Assembly: GCF_014076845.1 (NCBI RefSeq)
Contig: NZ_JACGUT010000047.1
Span: 124,001-188,000, forward strand
Source of the DNA: Colwellia sp. MB3u-41
Lineage (GTDB): Bacteria; Pseudomonadota; Gammaproteobacteria; Enterobacterales; Alteromonadaceae
Length of the DNA: 64,000 nt
Reading direction: 5' to 3'
Made by a program: the position numbers and the translations under genes. Within the stretch, counting starts at the first letter, position 1; each line of letters starts with the position of its first letter. This document shows positions 54,601-63,095 of the stretch, in pieces. The notes beneath the pieces were generated by a model, which saw nothing but the letters and a program-made list of their open reading frames with translations, made no database searches and was not told the origin of the DNA.

Positions 54601-57600
54601 TGACAAACGTTGTGATTGTCGTAGGTGGTGTCGTTGGTGGCGTTGGTTCAGTAGGAACATACAGCGCACTAAACATTCCCTTAAAGGCATCTTTTGCTTG
54701 TAACATTGTTTCGTCGCCACCCGTTTCTTGCGTAATAGTGGTATGAACGGGTGTTGTTACTTTAGTTAACTGCCCTAAAGCGTTAAATGTTTCGGTGCGG
54801 GTATTTTGTTCACCGTCGGTGTATTTATTTTCTAAGGCGTTATACCTTCGCTTATTAATGGCGCCGTCTGGTAATTTTTCTTCAGTAACACGCCCTAAAA
54901 CGTCATAATAAAAGGTGGTTTTATCAAGGGCTGTGGTTGGCGCTAAACCATTAAGTCTCGATTCAAAATATGCTTCACTGGTGGTTTTTCCACGAGCTAG
55001 TGCATCGAAAGTATAATATTGGCTTGACCATTGGTTTCCTGAAAAAGACTGTGTTTGTGCTTTTACTTTACGACCGTAAGCGTCGTACCACACCGTAGAA
55101 CTTGGTTTACCACTTGAGGTTGTCGTTTCAGAAAAGCAAAGTTTCTGGGTATTGACAATACAGTTACCTAGATTAGTGCTTGAACTGTATGCGCGAGTAA
55201 TCAAACTGGTTGTACCGTCAGCCCTTTGCTCTTTAACTAATTGGCCTTGAATATCAAAATATTGTGTTGTTGCTATTTGGTTAGGGCCTGTGGTTGTTTT
55301 TGACCAAATACGGCCATTAACGCTACCCGCTTGACCGTTATATAAATAACGTTCACTTTGCGCTATTGCATTCTCTACACCGGTAACAAAACGGCCATCT
55401 GAAGACCAAAGTGTTGTTGAACAACGTGACTCACTGGTGTTTTCGTCAATAACACAAACCTTTTCTTTGCTACCGAACGCGTTGTATTTATACGTTGTTT
55501 TTTGCTTTAAACCATCGATTTTTGACCATGCCAACATGCCATTAGCTTGATAACCAAAACTTGAACTTCTTGTTTTGCTTTCGCTACCACGGGTATGAGT
55601 TACTGATGAAGTATCTAATCGCCCTTTTTCTGCTCCGCCACCTAAACCATTATAAGTATTACTGGTAGTAACACGCGCTAACTCAACAGTCCCCCCTGCA
55701 TTAGCAAATTGCTTGCTAGTGCTGCCGGTTAGATTCCCGAAAATGTCGTAATTTGAATCTAATTGGCTATGGCTAGAAAAAGCGACAGTGTTGTTAGTTA
55801 ATAAGCGCCACTTTTTATCGGTAGCAATGTCAATGTATGGGAATAGACCAAATTTCGGGCTCCAAGTTGGAGCAAAAGTATTTGTTGATTCACTTAATAC
55901 CTTTCCGTCGTAGCTTTGTGTTGTTGATATTGGCATACCTACATACGGAAAAGCTTGGCTATATTTGGTGGTGGTTTTTATGCCTGTAGTATTATCTATG
56001 GTGGCTAATTGTTCAAATCCTAATGAGCCACGCCCGAATCTGTGCATTAACATACCTGAATATTGATAACTAATAGATACAGGTTTATTTCGGCTTAGCT
56101 CGTCTTGGTATATTCCGTAAGAGTCGTAACCTATATTGGTTACGTTTGAGACAACCCAAAGGCCTAAGTTTGGTTGTACAAAGTCACTTTTAAAATATGT
56201 AGCATAGTATTTTGAGGCCGCATCTCGCCTAATGTTAATTAAAGAGTCTAAATAGGTTGAACCCGTTTGAATACGATTACTATCTTCTTGCAATAAACCA
56301 TAATGAATTTCTGTTGTTTGTCCGAAACCGCTGGTGACCACATCAATAACGTTTTTACGTTGTTGTGGAATTTTAGCTAGCTTGTATTTCATTTGGCTGC
56401 CTTGCTCAAATAAAATATCTAACTGACTATCACCGTCGAAATCTGCGAAGTGCATTTGTTTTTTATCGTCAACATCTACCGATATAGTTAAGCGTTGAGT
56501 AAAAATTGGAATATTATTCTTATTTGCTTGGGCTAAATAAACTGCAAAATAGCTGCCTTTGTAAGCAAGAAGATCGGTTAAACCGTCGCCATTAATATCA
56601 GCAAAACGATGATAACCATAGATATCAGCATCTGATGCATTTAAAACATTCGTTGGAATAGCATTAGTGATAAATTTGCCATCGCCTTTCGATATTCCTA
56701 CATGCCACTTACTGTTTACTCGATATAAAACATCACTTAAACCGTCACCGTTAAAATCAGCAATGCGAATATCTTCTTCCACATCAACGAAAGCTAAAAA
56801 GTTTAGTGGATATGCCGACTGATAATTAGGCGTACCGCTACTATTTACCGTCCCCATTAAAGCTACAGGTATGGTTAATGAAGTTGATCGATTGCGGTAA
56901 GTTTGTTCATTTTTTGCTATAAGTGGATCACAATAGGCTTTGGTTTCAGAACGTACGTAGCTATGATAAACAATTTCCCAATGACCGACATTGCTAATTT
57001 TAGGTGTAGGAGCAGTGCCAATTAACTTTTCACAGTAATATTTTGAAACCGAGCCCTTTGATATCAGGTCTGAAATACCGTCGCCGTTTAGGTCTAAAAA
57101 TGCAGCATTTTTAAGCGCGGGGGTTTGTAAATGAACTTTTGAGGCATTGCCGCCTAGGTTATTAGTCACCATGCTATTAGTGATTAATTTTTTGTAAAAA
57201 GGACTTATGTAACCACCAAAATTGTAATAAACCAACAAACCGGTCTCTTTTTTGGTAACCATATCAATAAAGCCATTACCGTCGACATCAAGCAATAAAG
57301 TGTTTTTATGGTCATCATCCCTATAGCTATTGATATATGTATTGGTTAGTTTATTATCTGCTGATAAAGCGAGCTTGTACCATTTTTTGTCATGTGGATA
57401 AATAACTTCCATTCGACCATCGCCATCAATATCAACAACTCTAGCGTAGTCAGAGCTTCCTTTACTAAAAGTACTTCGATGTGAGTCAGAGGTTTTATAA
57501 ATAATTCTATTATCGCCTTCTCCTGTAGCAGACATAATAGCTATTGCCCATTTACCGTCATCAACATAATAGATATCGCTCAGACCATCGCCATTTGCAT

Positions 57601-59299
57601 CTGCGGTAAGGTTTGTTTCAGAATTTCTAAAGTCACTATCAAAGCTAATATTTTTAACATCACCAAAAGGTTCGAAATTTGCAGTTTGGATGATTGTTTT
57701 CCATTTTTTACAAATTTGATGCCCTTTCGGTTTACCATAATAAGATGTGTTGTCAATGTCTTCGTCAAACCACGCTTCACACACTTGTTTTTCTCTTGTG
57801 CCCGTTTGTGTACTGCTCCAATTAAAACTCGAAGCAGTGAGGCACTGTTCAGTTGTATTTTCAACTAAACATTCTTGAATATCTGTGACACGGCTTATAT
57901 TTTCTTCAGTTGGGGTGACATCTTCATCTACAATTCCGTTATCCCATGTAATGTTATAACGGCGAATAAGTGTTCCTGATTGTGTTAATTCGACATTATT
58001 TATGTATTTCGTTTGCGCGAATTGTCGGCCATATCTATAACCATAATGAGGTCTAGGGTTAGGAATATAATTTACTTTTAGCTCGTTTGGTGCGGCTGTT
58101 GCTCCCCAAGTAATTGTGTCTAAGTTAACTTCGTCTACCTCTGTGTCGCTAACATCGAGTGCGTTGGCGTGCGAGTAGTTGTAACTTATTTGGTTTGCTT
58201 TAATGTCTTGAATAGCGGCAATTAAGTAAGCACTCGGTGAAGATATGCTGCCAACATAAGCAGCAGCGTTAGCATTTACAGTATTAGTACCAAAGTAATG
58301 TGTTTCACCTGACTTAGTTTCTACTTCAAACCCTGTTGCGCCTTGGGTATTGGAGCTGGTGATAGTAATAACACTAAAGTCTGCAAATTCAGTATGGTAT
58401 ACAGCATTGGTTTGCCCATGCGTACCGCTTACTTTGATTAAACGCTGGCCGTTGTAACAATATTCATCGACAATCGATAAGTTAACTCCGGCAATATATC
58501 CGTCTTGGGCATAATTTTTAGGGCAACGGCTAATGCTTGTTAAACCAGAAAGTGACCAACCTCGACCTAAATTACTGTTACCACCGTTAGATGAGTAACT
58601 AAACGCCATTTGTGGAGCAACACCCGCAATACCTTGGGGTAATTTCAATGGTATTTGATAAGAAGCGGAGCCATCTTCTGCAACTCTAAAGCTACCGCCT
58701 GTAGCGCCTATTATTTCAGCTTGGCTCGTTTTGTATCGTGAGGCATTAAAGAATTTTTTATGAATATCACCTAGCAAGGTGTAATTTGGATATTGAATGT
58801 CTTTGTAGCCATCGCCATTTACGTCAATAAATTGGGCACCACTACCTTTTGATAAATCGACACCATCTCTGTTTACGCCGTGCACGCTAAAAGAGATTGA
58901 CCCATTTTCTAAACCATACAAAATAAAGCTGTCATTTTGAATGTTCTGAGATCTTAAAACAACTTCAAGATCGCCATCGCCACTAAAGTCATGATACTCA
59001 ATATTATAATCAGAAGGAGTTAGTGTTAAGGCATTAAATTGCGCTTCGGTTAGGATTTCTACTTTCCATACGCCATTTTCTTCATATAATCTAACTAAGG
59101 CATTATTAGGGTAAACAGATAAAGGTATAGAAATATCGGCATGAATGAGAACAAACTGCTTTGGGAGCTGTAAGTAAATATTCCCTTGGGGGTCTTCAAA
59201 AGCTTGATACTCCTGATATAAAGGCGTATCTCCTGCTTGTGTTACTGTAGATAAAAGGCACAACAAAAAGACAATAGATTTGACGAATCTATTAAACAT
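51698..59299 (-). CDS. Giant secreted SpvB/FG-GAP/Rhs protein 2 with peptidase-like tip
   Basis: About 2533 residues from the ATG at 59299, which has CAGGAG at a good distance; an upstream ATG at 59356 would hide the signal peptide (ending VTQA). It has an SpvB domain (DGSASYQIPLKLPQGIAGV, LGRGWSLSGLTSISRC), FG-GAP repeats (DFNGDGLSDVLY, DINGDGLTDLLA), a TcB middle part, YD repeats and an Rhs core (RGYTGHEGIDHFDLIHMNGR, GRFLQADPFVQ). A pre-tip region nearly identical to Rhs1 follows (GHGFFSAGVTKGLGGA). The 139-residue tip has a His-Gly (GSHGETNG, His near 2441) and a Cys (YACNAG, near 2482), then VNVWAPTGLI. This spacing is like caspase-like/C80 peptidases. No FN3 domain is present at the N-terminus, unlike Rhs1. 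Confidence 0.9.
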   Translation of the reverse strand: MFNRFVKSIVFLLCLLSTVTQAGDTPLYQEYQAFEDPQGNIYLQLPKQFVLIHADISIPLSVYPNNALVRLYEENGVWKVEILTEAQFNALTLTPSDYNIEYHDFSGDGDLEVVLRSQNIQNDSFILYGLENGSISFSVHGVNRDGVDLSKGSGAQFIDVNGDGYKDIQYPNYTLLGDIHKKFFNASRYKTSQAEIIGATGGSFRVAEDGSASYQIPLKLPQGIAGVAPQMAFSYSSNGGNSNLGRGWSLSGLTSISRCPKNYAQDGYIAGVNLSIVDEYCYNGQRLIKVSGTHGQTNAVYHTEFADFSVITITSSNTQGATGFEVETKSGETHYFGTNTVNANAAAYVGSISSPSAYLIAAIQDIKANQISYNYSHANALDVSDTEVDEVNLDTITWGATAAPNELKVNYIPNPRPHYGYRYGRQFAQTKYINNVELTQSGTLIRRYNITWDNGIVDEDVTPTEENISRVTDIQECLVENTTEQCLTASSFNWSSTQTGTREKQVCEAWFDEDIDNTSYYGKPKGHQICKKWKTIIQTANFEPFGDVKNISFDSDFRNSETNLTADANGDGLSDIYYVDDGKWAIAIMSATGEGDNRIIYKTSDSHRSTFSKGSSDYARVVDIDGDGRMEVIYPHDKKWYKLALSADNKLTNTYINSYRDDDHKNTLLLDVDGNGFIDMVTKKETGLLVYYNFGGYISPFYKKLITNSMVTNNLGGNASKVHLQTPALKNAAFLDLNGDGISDLISKGSVSKYYCEKLIGTAPTPKISNVGHWEIVYHSYVRSETKAYCDPLIAKNEQTYRNRSTSLTIPVALMGTVNSSGTPNYQSAYPLNFLAFVDVEEDIRIADFNGDGLSDVLYRVNSKWHVGISKGDGKFITNAIPTNVLNASDADIYGYHRFADINGDGLTDLLAYKGSYFAVYLAQANKNNIPIFTQRLTISVDVDDKKQMHFADFDGDSQLDILFEQGSQMKYKLAKIPQQRKNVIDVVTSGFGQTTEIHYGLLQEDSNRIQTGSTYLDSLINIRRDAASKYYATYFKSDFVQPNLGLWVVSNVTNIGYDSYGIYQDELSRNKPVSISYQYSGMLMHRFGRGSLGFEQLATIDNTTGIKTTTKYSQAFPYVGMPISTTQSYDGKVLSESTNTFAPTWSPKFGLFPYIDIATDKKWRLLTNNTVAFSSHSQLDSNYDIFGNLTGSTSKQFANAGGTVELARVTTSNTYNGLGGGAEKGRLDTSSVTHTRGSESKTRSSSFGYQANGMLAWSKIDGLKQKTTYKYNAFGSKEKVCVIDENTSESRCSTTLWSSDGRFVTGVENAIAQSERYLYNGQAGSVNGRIWSKTTTGPNQIATTQYFDIQGQLVKEQRADGTTSLITRAYSSSTNLGNCIVNTQKLCFSETTTSSGKPSSTVWYDAYGRKVKAQTQSFSGNQWSSQYYTFDALARGKTTSEAYFESRLNGLAPTTALDKTTFYYDVLGRVTEEKLPDGAINKRRYNALENKYTDGEQNTRTETFNALGQLTKVTTPVHTTITQETGGDETMLQAKDAFKGMFSALYVPTEPTPPTTPPTTITTFVRSITDYQYDVFGKLTKVSNYASNNTSQKVTIHTQYDNEGRKTSMYDPDKGYWQYAYNAFGELTAQTSANNLTSRNYYDVLGRKTKSTEQALGDYNATVSCFHYGTSTADKNVGKLIKQQQFTSSNSALSGFNCASKINTTATWQQSVNFDQLGRLSGTTTTFEGKSFLQSQTYDAYSRVSTQTLPKGLVVNTQYQYGYLKRIKQGDLTLREITEMDAAGRIKKETIGKGIRKTNGYDEIGRVSNISLTKSGGQVLHNLSYDYDYVGNLTERNQNYAGSINFSENFEYDSINRVKERSIDYSNIDVSQLDEAFAYQQNYEYDFIGNITRKYSSELVRFGEIIDPRPPVFTPGNHWPISGGEREEVNHANNYTYNYQWQTHSDSTSAYPLKRRGLHNIQKGSNTSYRNYSYDANGNVTSDGSRDYDYTPFDKPWQITSGVQSSKFKYANRSRYLREDEIQEKMPNGNNYSGLTQYKTHYVGAYERIERTGGAGSKIEHKYQIAGAVLTRKEGETTFSTLFAHTDYQGSAITITDENGQVAEQFIYDPWGKKTKVIINNNVGSLVANLTRGSATTRGYTGHEGIDHFDLIHMNGRVYDAEIGRFLQADPFVQYPNNSQSYNRYSYVLNNPMSYTDPSGYFSFNPLKRAKKLLRSIAKIPILNTIAQGAACFYGGPWGCAAYASASTYAVTGDLGASLKAGAIAYVSAKAFQQIGESFQAAGVKNLASGTAGLSEFGGNMLTSGQIAGQIAAHAVTGGVISKVSGGNFGHGFFSAGVTKGLGGAYLPGGSDLSGSEIAYGTVVSAVIGGTASVISGGKFANGANTAAFQYMFNQAAIKTHNGYRVGQGVDANGNALGTEDHDLMSRIERKDGEFSYGSHGETNGEKVYLKYKHVDANGLSEFLKTDTIYDFKTTLRVYACNAGLGENSIGQQFSNMHNVNVWAPTGLIHVSEYGQVTLQNNAQWRLLTPKN

Positions 59300-59768
59300 A
59301 CTAACTCCTGAAATATGTTCCCAAAGGCTACATATCGGTAATGTAAATTTATTCAAATTGATTTATTAAGGTTTATTATTATTGTTATTAGAGACTTAGT
59401 TCCTAGGCCAGTAGCACTTACTATTAAGGGAATTGCATCCTTGTAACGCGGCTAGTCTAAATTAAAGTAAAGAAAAAGAACAGGGAAATGTAACCAAATA
59501 TTAACAAGACATAATTATCTATATAACATCAGTGGGTGTTTGTAACAAAATCACAAAACCAAAATGATAAATATTCAGTACGTTATTTGCACTATTTTTT
59601 ATGAAGAGTTGATTGCAGCCATCGTGTTCACTGAATGTTTCATAGCCGTTATATCGGTTTAAAATTGGGTCAGCGTTTATATAAAAAAAGGATGCGTGCG
59701 CATCCTTTTTTTATATATGAATCGCAACTAACTAAATATTTTTATAGATAGATAACGTTGAAAGGAGA
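59300..59768. other. Intergenic spacer upstream of Rhs2
   Basis: This stretch holds the Rhs2 ribosome binding site, a strong hairpin (59682-59713) and one copy of a GTGGGTGTTTGT motif (59532). No coding signal was seen in the rest. Confidence 0.55.
59682..59713. terminator. Bidirectional intrinsic terminator
   Basis: TAAAAAAAGGATGC and GCATCCTTTTTTTA flank a four-base loop, with A and T runs on both sides. It insulates the Rhs2 promoter region from the cassette array. Confidence 0.88.
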
Positions 59769-59995
59769 TTACTTTTTCACAATAAAATAACCATTTAAAC
59801 TCCGATTATGATCCCAACCATCAATGCAATCGCCTGAAATTTTAACAACAAAAGATTCATCTTTAGTTGTGTTTCCGGAGCCAACTAAAGTTGAAACAGA
59901 AAATAATTCAAGAACTTCACCACCATTAGCTAAACTATCAGCAACTGCATGACTTGAACATACTTAAGTTAAAAATACACATAATGCTTTTTCAT
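59769..59995 (-). pseudogene. Small secreted protein gene, frameshifted at the signal peptide
   Basis: An ATG at 59995 begins MKKHYVYF and hits a stop. One shift restores a signal peptide end CSSHAVA and a mature part DSLANGGEVLELFSVSTLVG, KDESFVVKISGDCIDGW and NGYFIVKK ending at 59769. It is shorter than the array family (about 55 mature residues) and only loosely similar. It sits just outside the last attC-like site. Confidence 0.5.
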
Positions 59996-60026
59996 ACTTA
60001 CACCTAATTTGATTAACACTCTTTGA

Positions 60027-60125
60027 ATATAACGCCACATTAAGGGGCAAAAAATAGTTGGTCAAAATGTTGAACGGTGTGATAAAAACCAACTGTTTTA
60101 TGTCCGTTTTAACGCCTTGCAATAG
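60027..60125 (-). repeat. attC-like site 1 (last of array, R'' box degraded)
   Basis: On the plus strand ATATAACGCCACATTAAGGGG at the R'/L' side faces CCAACTG...GTCCGTTTTAACGCCTTGCAATA. The arms around TAGTTGG/CCAACTG pair. The outer R'' box reads TATTGCA on the minus strand in place of the usual ATAAC form, which fits an inactive terminal site. Confidence 0.75.
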
Positions 60126-60223
60126 GTTTACTGCAAATACAAGCTTGAATATTCTTCTAATATGGCATCAAGCGCTTTTGTTGTACATCTTAAATTTTCA
60201 GTAACTAGTACAATAGGTGTTTT

Positions 60224-60637
60224 CTACCACATCTTAGTTATTTTAAAGTAGAACTTCGAGAACCAATTAAGGTTACTAAAGAATTTATTGTCATCATTTA
60301 GGTGAATAGAGAAATGTGGAGGTGGATTCAAATCAGGACAGTTTATTAATTTAACATCCGACCATTCAATTAGGATGTCATTAGGCAAAGTTGAATGATC
60401 AATTAATCCTTCAGGTGTAAAAATAAGTCCTAAACAAGTACTTCTGACAATTAAGAATTGAGCATATGAGTAAACACTCATAATAAGACCAATAGCTATA
60501 AATAATATTGAATATGAAACACTAATTTTCTCGATATACAGCCAATAAATGCCATATACAATTAAAGGAGGTTCAATGAATAAACTTAGTAATGCGTAAA
60601 ATAATGCTTTACGTTTGTTTATCTCAATTTGCACCAC
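60224..60637 (-). CDS. Membrane protein, integron cassette gene
   Basis: This is the only visible cassette gene that is not a secreted small protein. Its 137 residues have two hydrophobic helices (about 12-32 and 42-62), then a soluble part TCLGLIFTPEGLIDHS, DILIEWSDVKLINC and FSIHLNDDNKFFS. The layout (two helices, then a PH-like strand run with I.W.D) resembles small STM3941-type membrane proteins, weakly. The C-terminus looks shortened, since relatives have a helical tail. It ends about 100 bp before the degraded last attC. Confidence 0.62.
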   Translation of the reverse strand: MVQIEINKRKALFYALLSLFIEPPLIVYGIYWLYIEKISVSYSILFIAIGLIMSVYSYAQFLIVRSTCLGLIFTPEGLIDHSTLPNDILIEWSDVKLINCPDLNPPPHFSIHLNDDNKFFSNLNWFSKFYFKITKMW

Positions 60638-60648
60638 AACTCCTTAAA

Positions 60649-60747
60649 CGTTAACGCCTTGCAAAGCGGAAAGTAATGGTTGGCTATACTCTGTGAGACA
60701 CGAGCGCGGCCAACTTTTTTTTGTCATGATTAATTTGCTTGTTAGAC
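60649..60747 (-). repeat. attC-like site 2
   Basis: CGTTAACGCCTTGCAAAGCGG on the R'/L' side, GGTTGGC facing GCCAAC in the arms, and TTGCTTGTTAGAC at the other end. It lies a few bases past the end of the next cassette gene. Confidence 0.82.
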
Positions 60748-60773
60748 TTTATTTACTTAACTATATGTATACC

Positions 60774-61106
60774 TTAAATAATACACCATTTTGAGCTACT
60801 CGAACCTCGCCAAGGTTTGCCAGTGTATGCATGTATTTCAACATTGGAATTAGAATGAAATGCTGACATTGCAATACTTAAACTTGAGTTCAAGCCCGCT
60901 GTACCTTCTAATAATAAATATCCTGAGCTACAACTTGCTGAAGGTTTATCAGCTCTTATTAAAACATCACCACTCGCGGAACTGGAATGATACGCTCCCA
61001 CCCAAATTATTTTCGTGCGGCTTGATTTCTCATACTCGGCAGCATATGTAATTGAAATGGTAAAAGTACATAAAATGAGAATGAGATAATTAAAAAATTT
61101 ATTCAT
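60774..61106 (-). CDS. Small secreted protein of the array family, cassette gene a
   Basis: The 110 residues have signal peptide MNKFFNYLILILCTFTISITYA, TKIIWVGAYHSSSASGDVLI, Cys in SASCSSGYLL, helix LNSSLSIAMSAFHSNS, strand VEIHAYTG and end SSKWCII. Reading on past the TAA gives GIHIVK and a second stop at 60753-60755, close to the attC. The C-terminal strand has thus probably been trimmed by one point mutation. Closest relative in the window: 49484-49813. Confidence 0.76.
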   Translation of the reverse strand: MNKFFNYLILILCTFTISITYAAEYEKSSRTKIIWVGAYHSSSASGDVLIRADKPSASCSSGYLLLEGTAGLNSSLSIAMSAFHSNSNVEIHAYTGKPWRGSSSSKWCII

Positions 61107-61132
61107 ATATACTTTCCATTATTAGGATTAAA

Positions 61133-61224
61133 GTCTAACGCCTTGCTAAGCGGAAAATAATGGTTCGCTATAATAGAGAAGCGATGACCAACTGTTATTT
61201 TTCCGTTTGAGCAACTTGTTATGT
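61133..61224 (-). repeat. attC-like site 3 (best preserved)
   Basis: GTCTAACGCCTTGCTAAGCGG and TCCGTTTGAGCAACTTGTTATGT mark the ends. AAAATAATGGTTCGC pairs with the GACCAACTGTTATTTT arm. On the minus strand the R' box is GTTAGAC, an exact GTTRRRY. Confidence 0.87.
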
Positions 61225-61225
61225 T

Positions 61226-61579
61226 TTAGTGCTTAATTGTTATTACATTCATATCTTCAGTATCAGGCCAAACGGTGCAAGTATTTTTCCCGCCTGCGTC
61301 TACAATATTTTGAGTGCTATAAGCTGTCAAAGCTAAAGATAGTATTGCTTTACCTGTATCATCATCTGTTTTAATTTGCATTCGCTTCCTACTTTTAGTG
61401 TGGCAAGTTGGAGAGTCTGAGAGAGCTTTATCAAAATATATTGAGCACATATTTGCTCCATCGTAATAACCACAATAAATTTGAGTTATTTTTGCATTAC
61501 TAACAGAGCCAGCTAATGTAGTCGATGAAACAACTGCAATATTTATAAATAGAAATGTGTTTAATAATAAAGTTTTCAT
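61226..61579 (-). CDS. Small secreted protein of the array family, cassette gene b
   Basis: The start at ATG 61579 gives signal peptide MKTLLLNTFLFINIAVVSSTTLA and 117 residues; the longer frame from 61612 would run back into attC site 4. Features: VSNAKITQIYCGYYDGANMC, Cys in SPTCHTKSRKRMQI, helix AILSLALTAYSTQ, Cys in KNTCTVWPDTED and end MNVITIKH. The stop codon lies one base from the attC R'' box, as in ideal cassettes. Confidence 0.77.
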   Translation of the reverse strand: MKTLLLNTFLFINIAVVSSTTLAGSVSNAKITQIYCGYYDGANMCSIYFDKALSDSPTCHTKSRKRMQIKTDDDTGKAILSLALTAYSTQNIVDAGGKNTCTVWPDTEDMNVITIKH

Positions 61580-61608
61580 TTTTGAATTACCAAATGTTGG
61601 ATGAAGAA

Positions 61609-61709
61609 ACACAACGCCGTTTTAAGCGAAAATTACAGTTGGCTAAAATAAGTGAGGTACGAGCAAATAGCCAGCTGTAATTTGTCCGTTTTGAAAACCC
61701 TTGTTATGT
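61609..61709 (-). repeat. attC-like site 4
   Basis: ACACAACGCCGTTTTAAGCG and GTCCGTTTTGAAAACCCTTGTTATGT mark the ends, with TTACAGTTGGCT facing AGCCAGCTGTAA in the arms. It abuts the stop codon of the next gene. Confidence 0.85.
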
Positions 61710-62045
61710 TTAATTTCCAGATACAGTGAGGTTTTTTACATTGCACCAATGAGACTTATCACCTCGATCTACGTAAGTAACAGCAACTTTATTCCCTGAC
61801 ATTAAGGCCGCAAGAGCTGTTGAATGAACAATTTTATCATGTGTCCATAATTCACAAGTAACGGCTGAGTTGTCTGGGTTATTACCTACGCGACTATTTC
61901 CATTAATATGTAACCATACATTAATAGATTCATCCGCTGTTTCATAAGCCTTGATAGATGTAATTTTAGCATTGGAAATAGTTAATTCCGTAGCTAATGA
62001 TGTACCTGAAAAAACAAGAAATAAAGATAAAAGTATCACTCTCAA
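61710..62045 (-). CDS. Small secreted protein of the array family, cassette gene c
   Basis: The 111-residue protein has signal peptide MRVILLSLFLVFSGTSLA, ISNAKITSIKAYETADESIN, VWLHINGNS, Cys in AVTCELWTHD, helix STALAALMSGNK, strand VAVTYVDRGDKS and end HWCNVKNLTVSGN. The NAKIT.I block is shared with cassette gene b next to it. Confidence 0.78.
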   Translation of the reverse strand: MRVILLSLFLVFSGTSLATELTISNAKITSIKAYETADESINVWLHINGNSRVGNNPDNSAVTCELWTHDKIVHSTALAALMSGNKVAVTYVDRGDKSHWCNVKNLTVSGN

Positions 62046-62061
62046 TTTTGAACTCCTTTAA

Positions 62062-62160
62062 ACATAACTCCCCATTAAGAGGCTTTTAATTGTTGGCTAA
62101 AATGTGAAGCAAAACGGAACCTAACCAATTGTCAAAGTCCTGCTTGGATGGCTTGTATGG
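62062..62160 (-). repeat. attC-like site 5
   Basis: ACATAACTCCCCATTAAGAGG begins the site, AATTGTTGGCT faces ACCAATTGTC in the arms, and it ends with the altered GCTTGTATGG. The R'' side is degraded. Confidence 0.75.
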
Positions 62161-62173
62161 CAAAGTAACAAAT

Positions 62174-62521
62174 TTATTTAGGAAATACATTGAGCCCTTC
62201 AATAGAACAATGCCACCAACCACTACTAGTTGTCTCTTTATATCTCACAGTCCCTTTGAATGTTTTACTCGCCATCATAGTTAACATAAGTGAATACAAT
62301 TCCTTATAATTTGGATTAGCCTTTGCTAATCGCCCACCTTTGTTGTGACTACAACCTGGCATACTGCCACTTTGAAACTCCACATAAAGTCCATCTCCTG
62401 GCTCTAGATAAAATGCGGTTGGGTATAAAGAATCTTGTTGTGGTCCGACCTTTAGTTCCGTGGCATTAGATAACGAAGTAAAAGTACAGAAGACGATAGC
62501 GGGTATTACTTTTTTTTGCAT
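62174..62521 (-). CDS. Small secreted protein of the array family, cassette gene d
   Basis: The 115 residues have signal peptide MQKKVIPAIVFCTFTSLSNA, TAFYLEPGDGLYVEFQSGSM, Cys in PGCSHNKGGRLA, helix ELYSLMLTMMASKT, strand KGTVRYKETTS and end WWHCSIEGLNVFPK. The strand-G-strand block, helix and final C-x-I-x-x-L ending are the family layout. The WxC ending groups it with gene c. Confidence 0.76.
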   Translation of the reverse strand: MQKKVIPAIVFCTFTSLSNATELKVGPQQDSLYPTAFYLEPGDGLYVEFQSGSMPGCSHNKGGRLAKANPNYKELYSLMLTMMASKTFKGTVRYKETTSSGWWHCSIEGLNVFPK

Positions 62522-62548
62522 TTATAAACACCTTAATTTAACTTGTTT

Positions 62549-62641
62549 GCTTAACGCCCTATTAATGGGTAAATAATTGTTGGCTAAAATAAGCGACGAA
62601 GGAGCAAAAACCACGGTTATTTGTTGATTTTCTTATTAGCT
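62549..62641 (-). repeat. attC-like site 6
   Basis: GCTTAACGCCCTATTAATGGG starts the site, ATTGTTGGCT faces CCACGGTTAT imperfectly in the arms, and it ends TTATTAGCT. It abuts the stop of the next cassette gene. Confidence 0.77.
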
Positions 62642-62642
62642 T

Positions 62643-62971
62643 TTATTTACTGCTAGTGATGTGCTTGATTCTTGATATCCCTTGAATACACCCATCTATA
62701 CTTAGCGAAAGTGATTGTGATGAAATATGAGCAGAAAGGATCAGCGAGTAAATCTCGTTGAAATAAGAATGTTTATCATCAAGTATATAATAATCTGCAC
62801 GACCACATCCTCCTAAATCATACATTCCTATTTGTTTAACTACCCCCCTGCGCGGCCTTCATACCAATGAATAGTAGTAATTTTTCCGGTACTTACTCCC
62901 GATGCTGCATTCGCAGAACCAAAAATTGATGTGCATACTAAAAATAGAATGGTGTAGATAATATTTTTCAT
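62643..62971 (-). pseudogene. Array-family cassette gene e, frameshifted in a run of G
   Basis: From the ATG at 62971 the signal peptide MKNIIYTILFLVCTSIFGSANA and GVSTGKITTIHWYEGRAGG are read, then a stop. Adding one G to the six-G run (plus-strand C run near 62842-62847) restores VVKQIGMYDLGGCGRADYYI, helix EIYSLILSAHISSQS, strand LSLSIDGCIQG and IKHITSSK. A single-base slip in a homopolymer separates the two halves. Confidence 0.72.
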
Positions 62972-62997
62972 TGAGATATCTCTGAGTTAATTTAGAA

Positions 62998-63095
62998 AGC
63001 TAACGCCGTTTTAAGCGGAAAATTGCAATGGGCTAAAAAGTGTAGCTGAGTGAAACAGCCAACTTTTTTTATCATTGTTGAATTTCTTGTTATAT
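62998..63095 (-). repeat. attC-like site 7
   Basis: AGCTAACGCCGTTTTAAGCGG begins the site and TTGAATTTCTTGTTATAT ends it, with GGGCT...GCCAAC type arms. Its R'' box touches the stop codon of the next gene at 63096. Confidence 0.85.

Noticed and set aside
59299-59356. Longer start for Rhs2 at 59356
   Set aside because: The 19 extra residues would bury the signal peptide, and the ATG at 59299 has a good CAGGAG site.
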